DNA from: Hofstenia miamia
Lineage: Eukaryota > Xenacoelomorpha > Acoela
DNA: 64,000 nt
NCBI GenBank assembly: GCA_004352715.1
Contig: SCFE01000086.1
Coordinates: 171,715 to 235,714, forward strand
Direction of reading: 5' to 3'
Shown here: positions 11,465 through 24,295 of the stretch, piece by piece
Layout: each line of letters begins with the position of its first letter
Position numbering within the stretch: position 1 is the stretch's first letter
Notes under the pieces: generated by a model
The model's input: only the letters and a program-made list of their open reading frames with translations
Databases searched by the model: none
Told to the model about the DNA's origin: nothing
Program-made: the position numbers and the translations under genes

Positions 11465-12037
11465 GCGAACCAATAAGCTTAACCTTTTTTTCATTCAAAG
11501 CAAATTAGTAATATGTGAAAACCTTTTATCAAAACTTTTCATTCATGTTTTAGAAATTATTGTAATTTGTAAGATATTCTCAATAAGAAACAATGCCAGA
11601 AACTGAGTCTTTCCTGATTCATTTCTGATTTTATTCCATTTTTATTAAGTTTAGAGGAAGAGTTGCACCTGATTGTAAATATATACGAAAGGCAGTCTCC
11701 ACATTAATTAACATGTGTTCAATAATGAAGTTATGCAATTGAAGAATTATGGGAGTCTTTTAAAGAAAGTTGATGAACAAACGTCAAAAGATTGTTGAAA
11801 AGCTCATTTAATTCTATATCTATATCATTGTTTTTTCTTGACACTATCCATAGATTTTTGAGGTCTCTCATTGTATTGGGTCATGGACTTAAGGATTTTT
11901 AGGCCTGTGGGCAATCTGGCTCTAGTTTTTTTTACTGAAATAAATAATTAATGATATATTGACACTGACCCTAGTAAAATTTAGGATGCGATTTTTCTAA
12001 TGTAATTATTAACAAGTACATAAATTTACATTTACAT

Positions 12038-12045
<8 letters not shown>

Positions 12046-12079
<34 letters not shown>

Positions 12080-12170
12080 NNNNNNNNNNNNNNNNNNNNN
12101 NNNNNNNNNNNNNNNNNNNNNNNNNNNNNNNNNNNNNNNNNNNNATATATATATATATATATATATATAT
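12046..12170. repeat. (TA)n tract broken by a 65-base assembly gap
   Basis: TA repeats on both sides of N at 12080-12144, each followed by TTCAA. The two flanks are similar, so the gap may be over-sized or the tract partly duplicated in assembly. Confidence 0.8.
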
Positions 12171-13441
12171 TCAACAATTTCAGTTCATTTTGAATTTTTA
12201 TAAAAATATATTTTAGAAAAAATTTGGAAATTCCAAACCAATAAAAATCGTTGTGAACTCTTAGTATTGCTTAATTATACCAGCCCTTCTTATGACAAGC
12301 AGTAATTCGAAAAAGTGCAAAGTTAGGCACAAAAACCAGAGCACGCCCATACAATAGAAAAAGTGAAATTGACAAATAAATATTTTGCGCATAGGACTTC
12401 GTATACTTGTTTTTCAAAATTTCGATTTTTGTTTGGAACTCTACATGTATATCCAGTAACGTTATTTTTAAGTAGCAAACCCCTTTGTCCAATTTTTGGA
12501 ACTATATTATCAAAGCCTGTTAAGAAATATTGAAAGCTTTTGATATTAATATGGGCTTGTGCACACTCATGTAATTATTAAATTTTCAGCTAAAAATTAT
12601 TCTTTTACCTGAAGTATACAAATATTTTTTCACTGTGAAATTCTATTTTTGTAAAAACATTCAAATTCCTACCATACCCAATGTTCAGACAATGAGTCAG
12701 TCTAATACACATTAATACATCTACCTTTAAAATATTTTGTTTTCTGAATGAAAAGGAGATATGAGACAATTTTCTATCTTGTGGTGTTCTCAGCTTTTAA
12801 ATATCTTCATTATTTCGTGTGATAAAGGCGTTTAAATTTTTTATAGGAAACAATCACAGAAAATATAGTGTGGCGTCGGGACCCCAATGTTCCCATTTCA
12901 TACAACCATTTCCCGAACGTTAATATCATGCTGCTGATGTAACATAATCCAATAAAGAAAAAGAAAAGAAGAAGAAACCAAGATCGAATAACAATTTAAA
13001 TTTATTTATATTACTTTGTACTTTATTAGATTAGCATCAAGTCATGTTATTTGAATATTTTAGTAAAGCAAGTATTTGCCAATTAACCTTTTGACAAATC
13101 ACATGTGGACAATCTAGCTCCAGTTGATGGAAAATAAACTCATTAGTTGTTTACGTATCTTATTTTTGGTTTGGTTATATCTGATCTAAATGCGCAGCTA
13201 AGCATTTTATGCATTTAACGATCTTAAGGCTGTTGCGAGGGAATTAGATATTTGGTGCCTTGATCAACATCATGCATTTAGGTTACAATTAAGTATGGGG
13301 ATTTTTTTTCATCATGCTTTGCTGTCTACCGATCTTGCGTTGTTACATATAGAAACAAACTCGCAAAAAGGCTAGTCAGCCAACCCTAGGACTTTTATTA
13401 ATTTATTATCTTATTTTAGATCCAAATTTTTAACAGCTAGG

Positions 13442-13557
13442 NNNNNNNNNNNNNNNNNNNNNNNNNNNNNNNNNNNNNNNNNNNNNNNNNNNNNNNNNNN
13501 NNNNNNNNNNNNNNNNNNNNNNNNNNNNNNNNNNNNNNNNNNNNNNNNNNNNNNNNN
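13442..13557. other. Assembly gap
   Basis: 116 N. Not flanked by (TA)n, unlike most other gaps here; both sides carry GCTAGG, so a short overlapping or tandem repeat may have caused the break. Confidence 0.9.
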
Positions 13558-14260
13558 GCTAGGAGACCTATAATGAGACCGATAACGACCTTGTTTATGT
13601 TAAAGTCGAATGCCCGTAATTGTATATATTTTAACTGTAGGTTAGGAAACTGCATTTCTTTGTGTATAGTTTTTAACTCTTTTTATCTTGTTGCAGCTAG
13701 TGTCAATCGTTATTAGTTATAGTTGTATTTTAAATGTAGGATAGGAAGCTGCTTTATTCATTAACTAGTTTTTACTAGTATCTTTGCATGTTTGCGTATT
13801 AACTAACTTGTTTAAATACACAGCATTGAGAGTGAGGTAGTAAGTCGAATTGTGCTTCTTCTTTATTATCACTAAGTTAGGGTGCACATGATAAAATCAG
13901 TCTCTGTGAGAATGAGCTGAGTTGCTGGGAGTGGAATATGCAGCATGGCGGATGGCTTCTTGGTCATAATATACCGCTTTGGGCAGTGGGCCCATCACGA
14001 ACTGGAGTCTCTCTCATCTCGTTACCTAAACAGTATCAATTACTAGTTATACTTACAATCGTGTGGATCTAAATGTAGTTTGGTCTAGATTAACGTGTAC
14101 ATGAGACAACAAAGGTTCAAACAGTTAGACATTACCCCGCTTTGGAGAATCTGTTACTCATCGTTTTACTAAATACATATCAGTTAACACACATCTCAGC
14201 CTGGGTGATCATTCTACATGACGTCACGTAGAAACATTATTCAGTTCTGCCGTTGGCAGG

Positions 14261-14378
14261 TGTTATGCTATGTGTTATTTACATTTATTTTCTGTTTGTA
14301 TAAATAGGGCAGCTTTGTTTGCACTTGGTAATAAAAAGTTTTAGTTCGTGCAGCTCAGTCTAAATCTTTGCTATTACA
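14261..14378 (+). mobile_element. Short LTR-like sequence (putative LTR retrotransposon remnant)
   Basis: The segment starts TGTTAT and ends ATTACA (near-inverted TG...CA ends). It has a TATAAATA box at 14299-14306 and AATAAA at 14330-14335, with the end 43 bases further on: the U3-R-U5 order of a short LTR. Directly after it, TGATCCCGAGCAG (from about 14388) resembles a tRNA primer-binding region of Ty3/gypsy-type elements. No gag or pol was recognised downstream and no target duplication was found, so this is a truncated copy at best. Without a second LTR the call remains tentative. Confidence 0.35.
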
Positions 14379-15162
14379 AAATTTAGATGATCCCGAGCAG
14401 CTGTAGGTGGCTCAGCTGTCTTGTGACTATCGCGCAGACCCGTTCATTTCCGGGGTTTAGCTGAAGCAGACTCGTTAAGTATACACTGTTGGTGGCCGCT
14501 AGTATGTCTCGCTTCGGCAGTTATTGCCATGTAAACTCGTATGCCTCCTTTTAGCGGCAGTCTAGAAGTAATAGCAATATGCACGTCTGTATGTTAATCT
14601 ACCATCCTTCGCTGGCATCGAGGTTGCCTATTACTGTATAACTAACCCATTGTACTGTGTTGCTACGAGATGTCTTGCCTACTCCATAGTAGTTCCTATG
14701 CTATCACTTAGTACTTGCTTTATACTTACTCGTACTACGATACAATAAGTTATTGTTCACTCTGATGATGCTAGAATAGGGTTACTTAATATTAAATACT
14801 TTCGCCTCCCTCGATAGGATTCGGTTCGAGTGCTACGCAATGCTTAAAATTTGTTCTCTACAAATATTTAGGGCAAATTTTAAATGTTGCCTTGATGTCG
14901 ACACGTTAAACTCACTGGTTCCCTCATTTTGAAAATTGCTGACGACGTCTGACAAAAATATTTAAATTGACTATTGAGAAATATCTTATACAGTGTTAGG
15001 AAACGGTGCTAAATAATATTTAGGAGCATTTTACAATTTTTTCGTATTTCAATAAGCAGTCGATAGGTGGGAAGTCTAAATTTTTGCAAAAGCACTGTGG
15101 GTTTGAATTCGATTGTCAACTTAGTAATTCTGCAGTAAACTTTTTGCTGTTTCTGGAAATAC
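14379..15162. other. Intergenic, moderately GC-richer stretch
   Basis: No open frame of note. The part up to about 14850 is visibly less AT-rich than its neighbours and has no homology I can recognise; it may be the internal remnant of the LTR-like element just upstream. Confidence 0.35.
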
Positions 15163-15830
15163 TTAAGCCCATGCTACACGGACAACTTTTGTCGCCAATT
15201 TTTGTTGGACAACGAAAATCGTTCGTGTAGCACTCTTCTTCCACAACTAAAATCGGGAGTAATTATCTAGACTAAAGTTGTTCGTTCTGTCCAACAAAAA
15301 TTGGACAATAAAAATTGTTCGTGTAGCACCCCTTTCGCCAACTTTAGTCGTGAAGTAAATAAATGACAAAAGTTGTCCGTGTAGCAGGGTGCTCCGACAA
15401 GCCTTTTTGTCGGAGAAATAATTCTCCAACTTTCTGGTAATTATCACCTTCAAAGATAAACAAGTTTAAGCTATAATTTCAATCGTTTTCAGAGTTCATT
15501 TCGGACTGTAAAATTTAAAATTAGGTAGGTTTATAGAATTAATGATCATGATTTGTACATTTTTATGTTAAAATAAACACATCACTCTGTAGGCATTTCT
15601 TTTATATACTTGCTATCAGCATTAAAACAATTAACTCTTCAAAAAGAATCCTTTGTAGTAAACAAAAACATTTGAACTTTGCGAGTCTCATAAAATAGTG
15701 ATTAGATTGGGAAGTCGAACACAAGTATTGTTTAAACAGTGGAAGAAATTATGACGTTTGGTTTAATTTCAAAGTAAGCAGCATCATTCTTATTTCATTC
15801 GTAAACAGTGATAATCTGCTCTCCATTTCC

Positions 15831-17216
15831 ATTGGGTGCGTTCGCGATCGCAAACCGGCACAACTGAACAGTTGGCTTTCAGTTGTCAACATATTCGCGA
15901 TAGCATTCCGTTGTTTACCAACCTATTCACACATCGCACCGGTATTGCACTCAGCGTCAACTGGAGCATTCGCGCAATCCACCGGTTTGCAAAATCAGTG
16001 TGCACGAAATGCCAACTGATTCGCTTTATAGTTGGGTTTGACTGCAATCAATTAAATTTTATAAAAAGTCAAAAATTGAAGAATTATTTGATATATGTAA
16101 ATTTATAACACCCCATCTATTTGCATAACCTTGAATAATTAGCTAAAGAAACAGAAAATTTCAATTTTAACGAGGGATTGGTATAATANNNNNNNNNNNN
16201 NNNNNNNNNNNNNNNNNNNNNNNNNNNNNNNNNNNNNNNNNNNNNNNNNNNNNNNNNNNNNNNNNNNNNNNNNNNNNNNNNNNNNNNNNNNNNNNNNNNN
16301 NNNNNNNNNNNNNNNNNNNNNNNNNNNNNNNNNNNNNNNNNNNNNNNNNNNNNNNNNNNNNNNNNNNNNNNNNNNNNNNNNNNNNNNNNNNNNNNNNNNN
16401 NNNNNNNNNNNNNNNNNNNNNNNNNNNNNNNNNNNNNNNNNNNNNNNNNNNNNNNNNNNNNNNNNNNNNNNNNNNNNNNNNNNNNNNNNNNNNNNNNNNN
16501 NNNNNNNNNNNNNNNNNNNNNNNNNNNNNNNNNNNNNNNNNNNNNNNNNNNNNNNNNNNNNNNNNNNNNNNNNNNNNNNNNNNNNNNNNNNNNNNNNNNN
16601 NNNNNNNNNNNNNNNNNNNNNNNNNNNNNNNNNNNNNNNNNNNNNNNNNNNNNNNNNNNNNNNNNNNNNNNNNNNNNNNNNNNNNNNNNNNNNNNNNNNN
16701 NNNNNNNNNNNNNNNNNNNNNNNNNNNNNNNNNNNNNNNNNNNNNNNNNNNNNNNNNNNNNNNNNNNNNNNNNNNNNNNNNNNNNNNNNNNNNNNNNNNN
16801 NNNNNNNNNNNNNNNNNNNNNNNNNNNNNNNNNNNNNNNNNNNNNNNNNNNNNNNTATATATATATATATATATATGCGCTCTTGAACCAAAATTTTGAA
16901 ATGCATACACTGCGCGCTGTATGCAAAAAAAACTATAGGTGCTAAATACTAATCTTTAGGTAAAATCGTCTTAGTAATAGGCGAATAAGAAACGAGCTTG
17001 TTAATAAGCAACATTTGATTGGCTAAGAGTAAATTAGGTTGACTACCGCTGCCCACCGCGAATGTAGTGTGCACGAAATTTAATTGTTAAGTAAACAAAC
17101 CTTTCCGCTGTTTACAGTTGGGTTTCAGTGGGCACTGAAAATGCAAACCGGTGGATGCGCGAATGCTCTAGTTGACACTTAGTGCAAAACCGGTGTGCTG
17201 CGCGAACGCACCCAAT
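15831..17216. repeat. Inner inverted repeat, GC-richer arms
   Basis: ATTGGGTGCGTTCGCG at 15831-15846 is the exact complement of 17201-17216. Further inverted matches link 15938-16000 with 17140-17192 (around CCACCGGTTTGCA and CGCGAATGCTC). Another shared phrase, GTGTGCACGAAAT, appears on both arms in the same direction (about 16002 and 17070). It is nested symmetrically inside the outer element, so it is either a second transposon inserted into it or part of a compound foldback structure. Confidence 0.6.
16189..16855. other. Assembly gap at the centre of the inverted repeat
   Basis: 667 N with TA repeats at its right edge. Falls between the two inner arms, where a loop or transposase gene could be hidden. 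Confidence 0.9.
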
Positions 17217-17803
17217 GAAAATACGCATTCGCGCAGGTTACATACCATTCTGTAGGCCGCGATAGCTCAATAACAATCGTATTTTTAATGTGATTTCATT
17301 AATTTAGATAGTTTTCAGAAGGTTGAATATATTCAATCATTATGAGGACATTTTTTGTATCCAGCGCCTTATAGATATATATATATAATATTTCCTACAT
17401 AAATAAATATTGAATTCTGCTTTCATACTGTTAAAATAATAAATATTAATGAAGATCTTTAACAGTAAACATGTAATTTATATACTTTATAATTTTAGTT
17501 AAGCACAACATGAATTTAGACAGCAAAGAAATAATGTTGTTACTGCTGGCTAGCAGATATAAAAATCCAACATTTACAGCTTGCACGATCAGTAAATTGT
17601 TGTAACACTGCTACAACAACAACTTTTATCAACGATTTTTGTCGACAACTAAAATCGTTCGTGTAGCACCCCCTACCCAATTTTTGTCTAAAACTAATTA
17701 AATGACTAAAGTTGTTCGTGTAGCATACCAAATTAACAACAAAAGTTATTCGTTCGGACGACAAAAATTGGCGACAAAAGTTGTTCGTGTAGCATGGGCT
17801 TTA

Positions 17804-20423
17804 GTCAATGGTAGTCGCGAAATGTGTCAATTTTAAAAATATCATCAAGGTATTTTTGAGAAAATTCAAATTTTTTAACAGGATGAAAAGCAGCATTCTT
17901 AAATTTTTTCATAAAAAATTTTCCAGTAAAAATTTTTGTAGTTTCTAGACATACCTAGACCATGTAGTCGAGAAATATGTGTGTACTTGGATTATCAGAT
18001 AATAACTTTTCTAACAGAATTGAATGGTAATACCCATTTTTTAGAGGAAAAACGAAACGGTTATTCCAATGATAAATTTTATTTTCTGAATGAAGACTGT
18101 TATAGGCAACAATTGCCAAAAATAGTTTCTTCCCTGAATAGGTGTAGAGGGTGTCTGTGAATTTAGTTCTTCCATGTCTTGGAACAGTAATGATGACACG
18201 ACTCGGAAGGCTGTTCACTGCACAGTTTTAACCTGTAATTCATTTCAAGCAAATGGAGAAATAAGCAATTAACTTCCGATCCTCTTTTGAGACCAAACTT
18301 AGTAAGGTCGGTAATACAAATATTGAATTTCCGAAACATTTAGCCAAAACATGCCTCACGACTTCCTCAAGACCTTGATGGTGGTGCATCGAAATAGATT
18401 TCTAGGCCTGTCATCACATTCATATATATATANNNNNNNNNNNNNNNNNNNNNNNNNNNNNNNNNNNNNNNNNNNNNNNNNNNNNNNNNNNNNNNNNNNN
18501 NNNNNNNNNNNNNNNNNNNNNNNNNNNNNNNNNNNNNNNNNNNNNNNNNNNNNNNNNNNNNNNNNNNNNNNNNNNNNNNNNNNNNNNNNNNNNNNNNNNN
18601 NNNNNNNNNNNNNNNNNNNNNNNNNNNNNNNNNNNNNNNNNNTATATATATATATATTTATCTTAATGAAAAATAAACATGAAATTTGGTGAGATAACAT
18701 TTTTTTCAGTTTGTTGAAATAAATTAAATTATACCAATCAAAATTTATTGATAACCACAAACTGTTTTTCTCGTTGAAAGGTCTTTTTGTAATTTTTATA
18801 TCAATAGAATGCAACTGTTTTTCATCAGTAAAGGTGTTTCCTCTATCTTTACTAAGGTATGATTTCGTCCGATTTCTAACATCATAGTTTAGAAATTTAT
18901 TGGAATGCCGTAAAATTTCAAGTAAAAATATAAAATTCCAAATCTAAAAAAAATTAGAAATGTAATTTAATCAACATCGCCTTTTGCCGCGTGCTTGTGC
19001 ATTTGCAGCGTTGTCTCATGGTTAAAAGATACCACAATCATTAACAAATATTCATTAATTTGATATAATTATTTAGTACTAAGTCATTCTTTAACTTGAA
19101 TTGGCTTACTTATCATTAAAACTAAATATTGCAAGTATTCAGACGTCTATAAACATTATTAATTCAAAAACTTTAGGCTTTCGGAAATATTTTGTAATGC
19201 GTTAGATTAATGCTACAGAGTGATATTGAGGATAACTATGTCGTGACTTATTTAATCGGATATACAATTTTTTTTCACGTAGTTATTAGGGTAACATATT
19301 TACTCTTTATATTAATGAATTTTCATAAAATTCCAAGTGGATGTAGATCTGCATATTATTAAGAAATTCTTCCACTTACTGTATTCAACTTGATATATAC
19401 TGTTTCTAAAAATTCAGAACTAGGTAAGGAATTACATTTTCACAATAAAAAAGCTAATTTATATAGAACATTTAAAAGTTTCGTCAGCAAAACCTGTATA
19501 GAATTTAAGAACTGTGGTCGCATACAACTCTAGATGGCATCACTATAAGGCCAATAGATTGAGATAATTTAATAGCTTACCAGAATTCCTAGAAAGAAAT
19601 GTTGCAAAAAAATTTTATATGAAGATGTTTCTTACTCTATACTTCACCTACTTCGAATGCTGATCAAATTCATTGAGAATTTTTGAATTATTTCAAAGGC
19701 GTATAATTCAATTAATAACTGCAAATATACAACGCTCGCATTTCACCAGTACCATATGTCATTATATATAATGAACTTCTATATTAATGAAAGCATTGAA
19801 TTTCAAGAATGACTTTCTAAGCGTACCTATCTAAAACTATTCCATTACTTTTGAGAATTATATGAAATTTAATCATCATCAACAAAACTAATTAATTTGA
19901 AAAGTTGCTAACCTGCTCTATTCGAGTCCGCGCTAAACTTGACATGTGAATATACTTAAAACATATTTTTACAAATTTTTCATATATTTTTTATAATTGG
20001 AAAAGTGATTGCAATGTGGGATGCTGTTGACATGCATGAGCAAGTTAAATTAAGTGTTAATATTTTGAAAATAGTAAGTTTGCAAAGAAACAATTTGTTA
20101 TTTTTAAAAATATATCCATACATTGTGGGAACAAAGTATAAATCCAATAGTAACAAAGCCTTCGTTTTTACTATTTTTTACTTCTGTAATTTCAACTTTG
20201 CTGAAAAATGAAATTTGTTAATGTATTTAATAAATACATGAATATTGATTTTAATATATTGCCTATAATTAGAATATATATCTATTATTCCATCTTGTTT
20301 CAACAATAGAGCATGATTTATAATTCTAAAATAGAAATATACGAAATTTACGCAGTAGTTCCTTTGTTTTAAGCAAACGCGTTGGCATCAATAAACAAGT
20401 TGGTACTTAGAATATCAATTGGT
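17804..20423. other. Intergenic AT-rich DNA with a gap
   Basis: No convincing gene. An open stretch at 17955-18218 (minus) has no recognisable domain. (TA)n borders an assembly gap at 18433-18642. Confidence 0.45.
18433..18642. other. Assembly gap flanked by (TA)n
   Basis: 210 N, with TATATA on both sides (18421-18432 and 18643-18656). Confidence 0.9.
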
Positions 20424-20822
20424 TCATAGTTTCTTTTCTTTTTCTAAAAGTTTATTAAATTGGGATGCAGTGATAGCGAGATATTTCAAGCATTCCTTAA
20501 TATACTCTTTGCCCATACAGCAAACACAGCATATAATTTTATCCCTCTCGTTGTCTAGACTTTTGCACATCTTTACACCTGATATCAGCAATGAGGAAGA
20601 GTTGTGTTCTTTTGTCTCGTTAAGAAAATCTGAGAGATTTTGATTTTTGTAAATTTCCATTTTTTCTAAAATATCTTTATCAGCCACTTTTATAGTTTTG
20701 TGATTTGTGGAGTTTTCCTGTGGTATTTCAATTCGTTTGAAATTCTTCATAAAACCTGGAGGCAATGTGTCAACAAGAACCAATGGCAAGCAAATCACGA
20801 AAATATAATAATTCATCTTCAT
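20424..20822 (-). CDS. Putative small secreted six-cysteine protein, unrecognised
   Basis: 132 residues. The N-terminus is a clear signal peptide: KMN, then the hydrophobic core YYIFVICLPLVLVDTLP. The mature part has four N-glycosylation sequons (N37-S-T, N62-L-S, N68-E-T, N74-S-S) and six cysteines (C86, C98, C99, C101, C102, C111) concentrated in the last third, including a CCVCC cluster. The C-terminus is helical and charged (LLEKEKKL). There are no internal membrane segments and no family I recognise. The cysteine number is even, as expected for disulfides. A TATTTAAA sequence lies about 30-40 bases upstream of the ATG. It might be a complete single-exon gene or the first exon of a longer one, or, less likely, a chance frame: signal peptide, glycosylation sites and cysteine cluster together argue against chance. 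Confidence 0.5.
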   Translation of the reverse strand: MKMNYYIFVICLPLVLVDTLPPGFMKNFKRIEIPQENSTNHKTIKVADKDILEKMEIYKNQNLSDFLNETKEHNSSSLLISGVKMCKSLDNERDKIICCVCCMGKEYIKECLKYLAITASQFNKLLEKEKKL

Positions 20823-23800
20823 TTGGCTTTAAAAGTTTCAAAATGAGTTAGTTTAAATACATTCTTTATCAGAAAGCAAACACTGACGCAAACTAGTATT
20901 CTTTAAACTTAATCAAAATTTGATGACAACTATTGATAAGTGAATGACTCAGGTTTTATGAGTGGGTTGAGAAAATTATGAGTCACCACATTTGATGCAT
21001 TGCAAATTTTCATGTTTTAGAAAGACGTTGAATTTCATGTTTGATATATCACCATTTTGCAATTGCAAAACCTAAATTTTGAGGAAAGTTATTGCATAAT
21101 AGAAGGAATGTGTAATTCACTAGACATTATCAATACTGACCACATTTAGATCTTATAGTTTTGAACACAGATTAGTTTTTGTTTCGATGTTCACTTAATC
21201 CTATTCATCACCAAACAACTTTGCAAAACTATAGCTTAGATATGACTGAAAACTAACAGAACCAAAAAAAATCGATATTCCAGTGCTTCGACTTCATAAT
21301 TCATGCTGGCGTCAGTAACTTTAATGTAACACCAAATCATTTGAAAGACTACAATACGGCTAATAGTTGACAAGATCCTGATCTGACGTTCTGATGTGAA
21401 TTTATCGTTTTAGATATCAATAAAAACACTAACTTTTTGAGACAATATATGCTTAACTAGAAAACTATTAAAACTATAATTTCTATTCTTAGATATCTGT
21501 CTGAAATGTTGTAGGAAAAGTAAAATTATGGAGAGCTAAATCTTCTGTAAATTAGACAAGGGGATGTGCTGAGTTCCCTAAAATCAATATTTGATTGAGA
21601 AAAAAGCCAGACATCGTTATTTTCTTACCAATGATGAATGGAATGTAAGCGAGCCCCATTCCCTCTGTTTCGAACAGATACATAATGTAATTGCAACCTA
21701 GTTTTTTAATGTATGTTAACCAAATTGTTGAAAAATTTATTAAATGCAATAGGGGTTTTGACTCTAAAAAATGTCATTGTTCTTAATAATCTAAAAAATA
21801 ATTGTAAGGAATCCCTTTCGACTTAAGTGTGTCACTTCGAGAAATACCTTAGAAATGCCTTCCCTCAACTGTATCTATAGAAAACAATTTGTTATTTTGA
21901 TAGGTATACAAGTTCAACTTAAAGTTATAGTTATGTGATAGTTATGAAAATCCTTGTTACAAAAATTTGCCTTATCGATAGCATAATGCATTAATTTTAA
22001 ATCGACAATTTAATATAAAGTTTGAACATCTGAAAATTAGGCTTGTTTACTGCGATATTTTAGAATATTTTATTATTTCATTATACATTTAGCTTTTAGC
22101 GAATATACAGAGTGTGTCAAACTTAGTTAAGGATTGTAAATGTCTCCAATTTTTGAACGAAGCCATGGATTTCAACATGACTTCACTCACAGCTACTATA
22201 GATTATGGCATTTCATTTGCATTGTGAATTTTCGAAATCGGCGACCCTTAGCTCCAGTCATGACCTTTGGAGTAAACTGTGCACCTTTGCTCCAGTTGAA
22301 CCCTAGAAATCAATCGCTGCATTTTTATGTTAAATTTTAATATCTGTTTTGTTTGTTTTAAAATTGAGAATTCTCTCGCGAATATTTCCTAAATATTACA
22401 TTTACGGGCCCTATATTGAGATAAATTCTTAAAAATCAAAATTGACAAAAATATGTATGGCCATTATTTAATTTAAAAATTCTTCAAAATTGGCATTTTA
22501 TTTAGTATTTTTAAAACCGTTCTAAAAATTCCAGATTTATAAAATTCCGGTATTTACCTAAATGAATCATGATTTTTGAAAAGTATGGCAATAAATTTTC
22601 CATAGTAATAAATTTTAAATTGTACTACTTATGGGCAGTAGCACTGCATCCATATTTATGTACACACCATTAGCTTTCAGGTGCAGATGTATTATTTTTT
22701 GAACTAGATTTGAATTGCTATCTTATATTAAGTTCGAAATTACGTACCACTTTCTCAATCCTGGTATTGGAATCCCGAAATTTTCCAGTCCGTTTTTCCT
22801 ACTCTAGTAAAGATGTTTGGGAAATTTCCAAATATTTTGGATAAAAAACAAACTTTGTAAATAAAACTTTACTAAATACATTGGTCAACACTGATTCCAG
22901 AACTACAATTAAATTTTCTCTTGCAAGTAAAGTTTTTATGATGAAGCCATATTTGTAAATATAAAGACTTAGTCCCTTTATATAGAAAAAATTATATTTT
23001 TTTCAAAATTTTACTAATTCAAATATTTAAGGTTAAATATAGTTTGTTGTATTCCACATACGAGCACTCTTAAGGACATAGTCTCGGGTTCTTAAACTTC
23101 CATTTTACTTGAGAATACTATCTAATGTCCCTATTTTCAGTTTTTTTCATGATGTGGCCAAACAGTTTCGCTTATCATCTTTCGAAGATTAGTGAAAAAA
23201 ACTTCAATTAAATAATCCTTAAAGCGAATGCAATTAGTAATTCCAAAATTTGCTATTTTCTTAACAATACCAATCAGAAGATATAATACTTCAGTTATTG
23301 CTAATATAAATGTTAGAAAAATATAACAAAAAGTCTTTGAAAATTTTTCGTCCGACATAAATTCTTCGACATTTTTCATAAATTTTCTACAAAAAGTTAT
23401 TTAATTAAGGCGAGTATTATCATTCCTATCTTTTATCTATATAAAGGATATAATATCATTACTAAAGGTGTTTTGCAAAAATTTGTTCGCTTTTCAGGAA
23501 TTCGAGATAATTTTCAAAAATTTTGAATGTATGATAATACGAGTTTGCAAGATCACTGAAAACATTAATTTTTAGTAATTGCAACGTACATAATATCTGT
23601 TTTGAATTAAAAGATGGCTTTGTGTTTTTGAACGATGTCTATGACTGCTTTCTGCCATTTAATTGTCTAATTTGTAAACATGGAACATATCCATAAAATG
23701 GCGGCCACCAATGCTGACTGTTGTAAGTGGCATGGGCAAAACACTCCTGGAATATAACAGTAGTGATAAATTACAAAAGAAATTCAAAGGTTTGTGATTA

Positions 23801-24240
23801 AAAATGGACAATGCAAAATATGAGGAATATTGTCAAAAAGACGATATAGAAAAACTAGAAGAATTCATTATCAGCAATAGTCAGAAAAAGTCCTATGTGC
23901 CTCTACATCATTTAATACCCTAGCTATCAAATGAAGCTGTCTTAAGAAAGCAGAAATATCTCTCCTGCAACACCCTAGCAGGAAAAAAGAAAGAGCTCGT
24001 GAACACAAAAAAATCATTAACTTATGGTAACCATTGTGGATTGCCTGGAAACTAGCAGAAGAATAGCTCTATTTTCCAATTTGTAATGACTCTTTTTATA
24101 ATTAGAAGCAATTAATATCAATATAACTGAAACTTTTTTTTCAAATTGAACCATTCCTTCAATATTTTAGAATTTTAAGTCGGGCGGAAATTTGGTTTTA
24201 TATTTTTATATTTAAAGAATTTTTTTTCTAAAGAAATTTA
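20823..24240. other. Intergenic AT-rich DNA
   Basis: No gene with recognisable domains. A phrase like TATACAGAGTGTGTCAAAC at about 22105 resembles a mariner-type terminal repeat but no partner was found. Around 23802-24010 a plus-strand frame beginning MDNAKYEEYCQ is open for 43 codons and then continues past one stop; it could be a decayed exon but has no recognised family. Confidence 0.4.
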
Positions 24241-24295
24241 TAAAACTATAAACTCCTTTGTTTGCAAAAAGAGCAATTGCACATCAGATGAAAGA

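Larger units (their letters stand above)
9085..14260. other. Intergenic AT-rich DNA
   Basis: No gene with recognisable domains on either strand; short open frames here are lysine-, asparagine- and phenylalanine-rich and typical of random AT-rich sequence. Contains (TA)n tracts at 11404-11461 and 12046-12170 and assembly gaps at 12080-12144 and 13442-13557. A purine-rich AAGAAAAAG stretch follows AATAAAG near 12950, which could be the 3' end of an unrecognised repeat. Confidence 0.5.
15166..17800. mobile_element. Large inverted-repeat DNA element with TTA target duplication
   Basis: The ends are inverted copies: AGCCCATGCTACACGGACAA at 15166-15185 and its complement with one change ending at 17800. 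The match extends with gaps through 15166-15440 and 17600-17800, where the phrase TTGTTCGTGTAGCA or its complement recurs several times on each arm. Both ends are flanked by TTA (15163-15165 and 17801-17803), the kind of 3-bp TWA duplication made by PIF/Harbinger elements. No transposase was seen, but the centre is a 667-base gap (16189-16855) bordered by TA repeats. A second inverted pair lies inside (15831-17216). Best described as a non-autonomous or foldback-like element; Harbinger membership is inferred only from the duplication. Confidence 0.65.

Noticed and set aside
14815-14835. GGTTCGAGTGC as a possible tRNA or SINE B box
   Set aside because: No A box at the right distance and no cloverleaf stems around it.
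16117-16926. Long frames across the gap at 16189-16855
   Set aside because: They consist almost entirely of N; the same applies to frames over 26175-27174, 39160-39653 and 48510-48860.
19920-19935. TTCGAGTCCGCGC as a possible tRNA T-arm
   Set aside because: No acceptor or anticodon stems found; isolated match.
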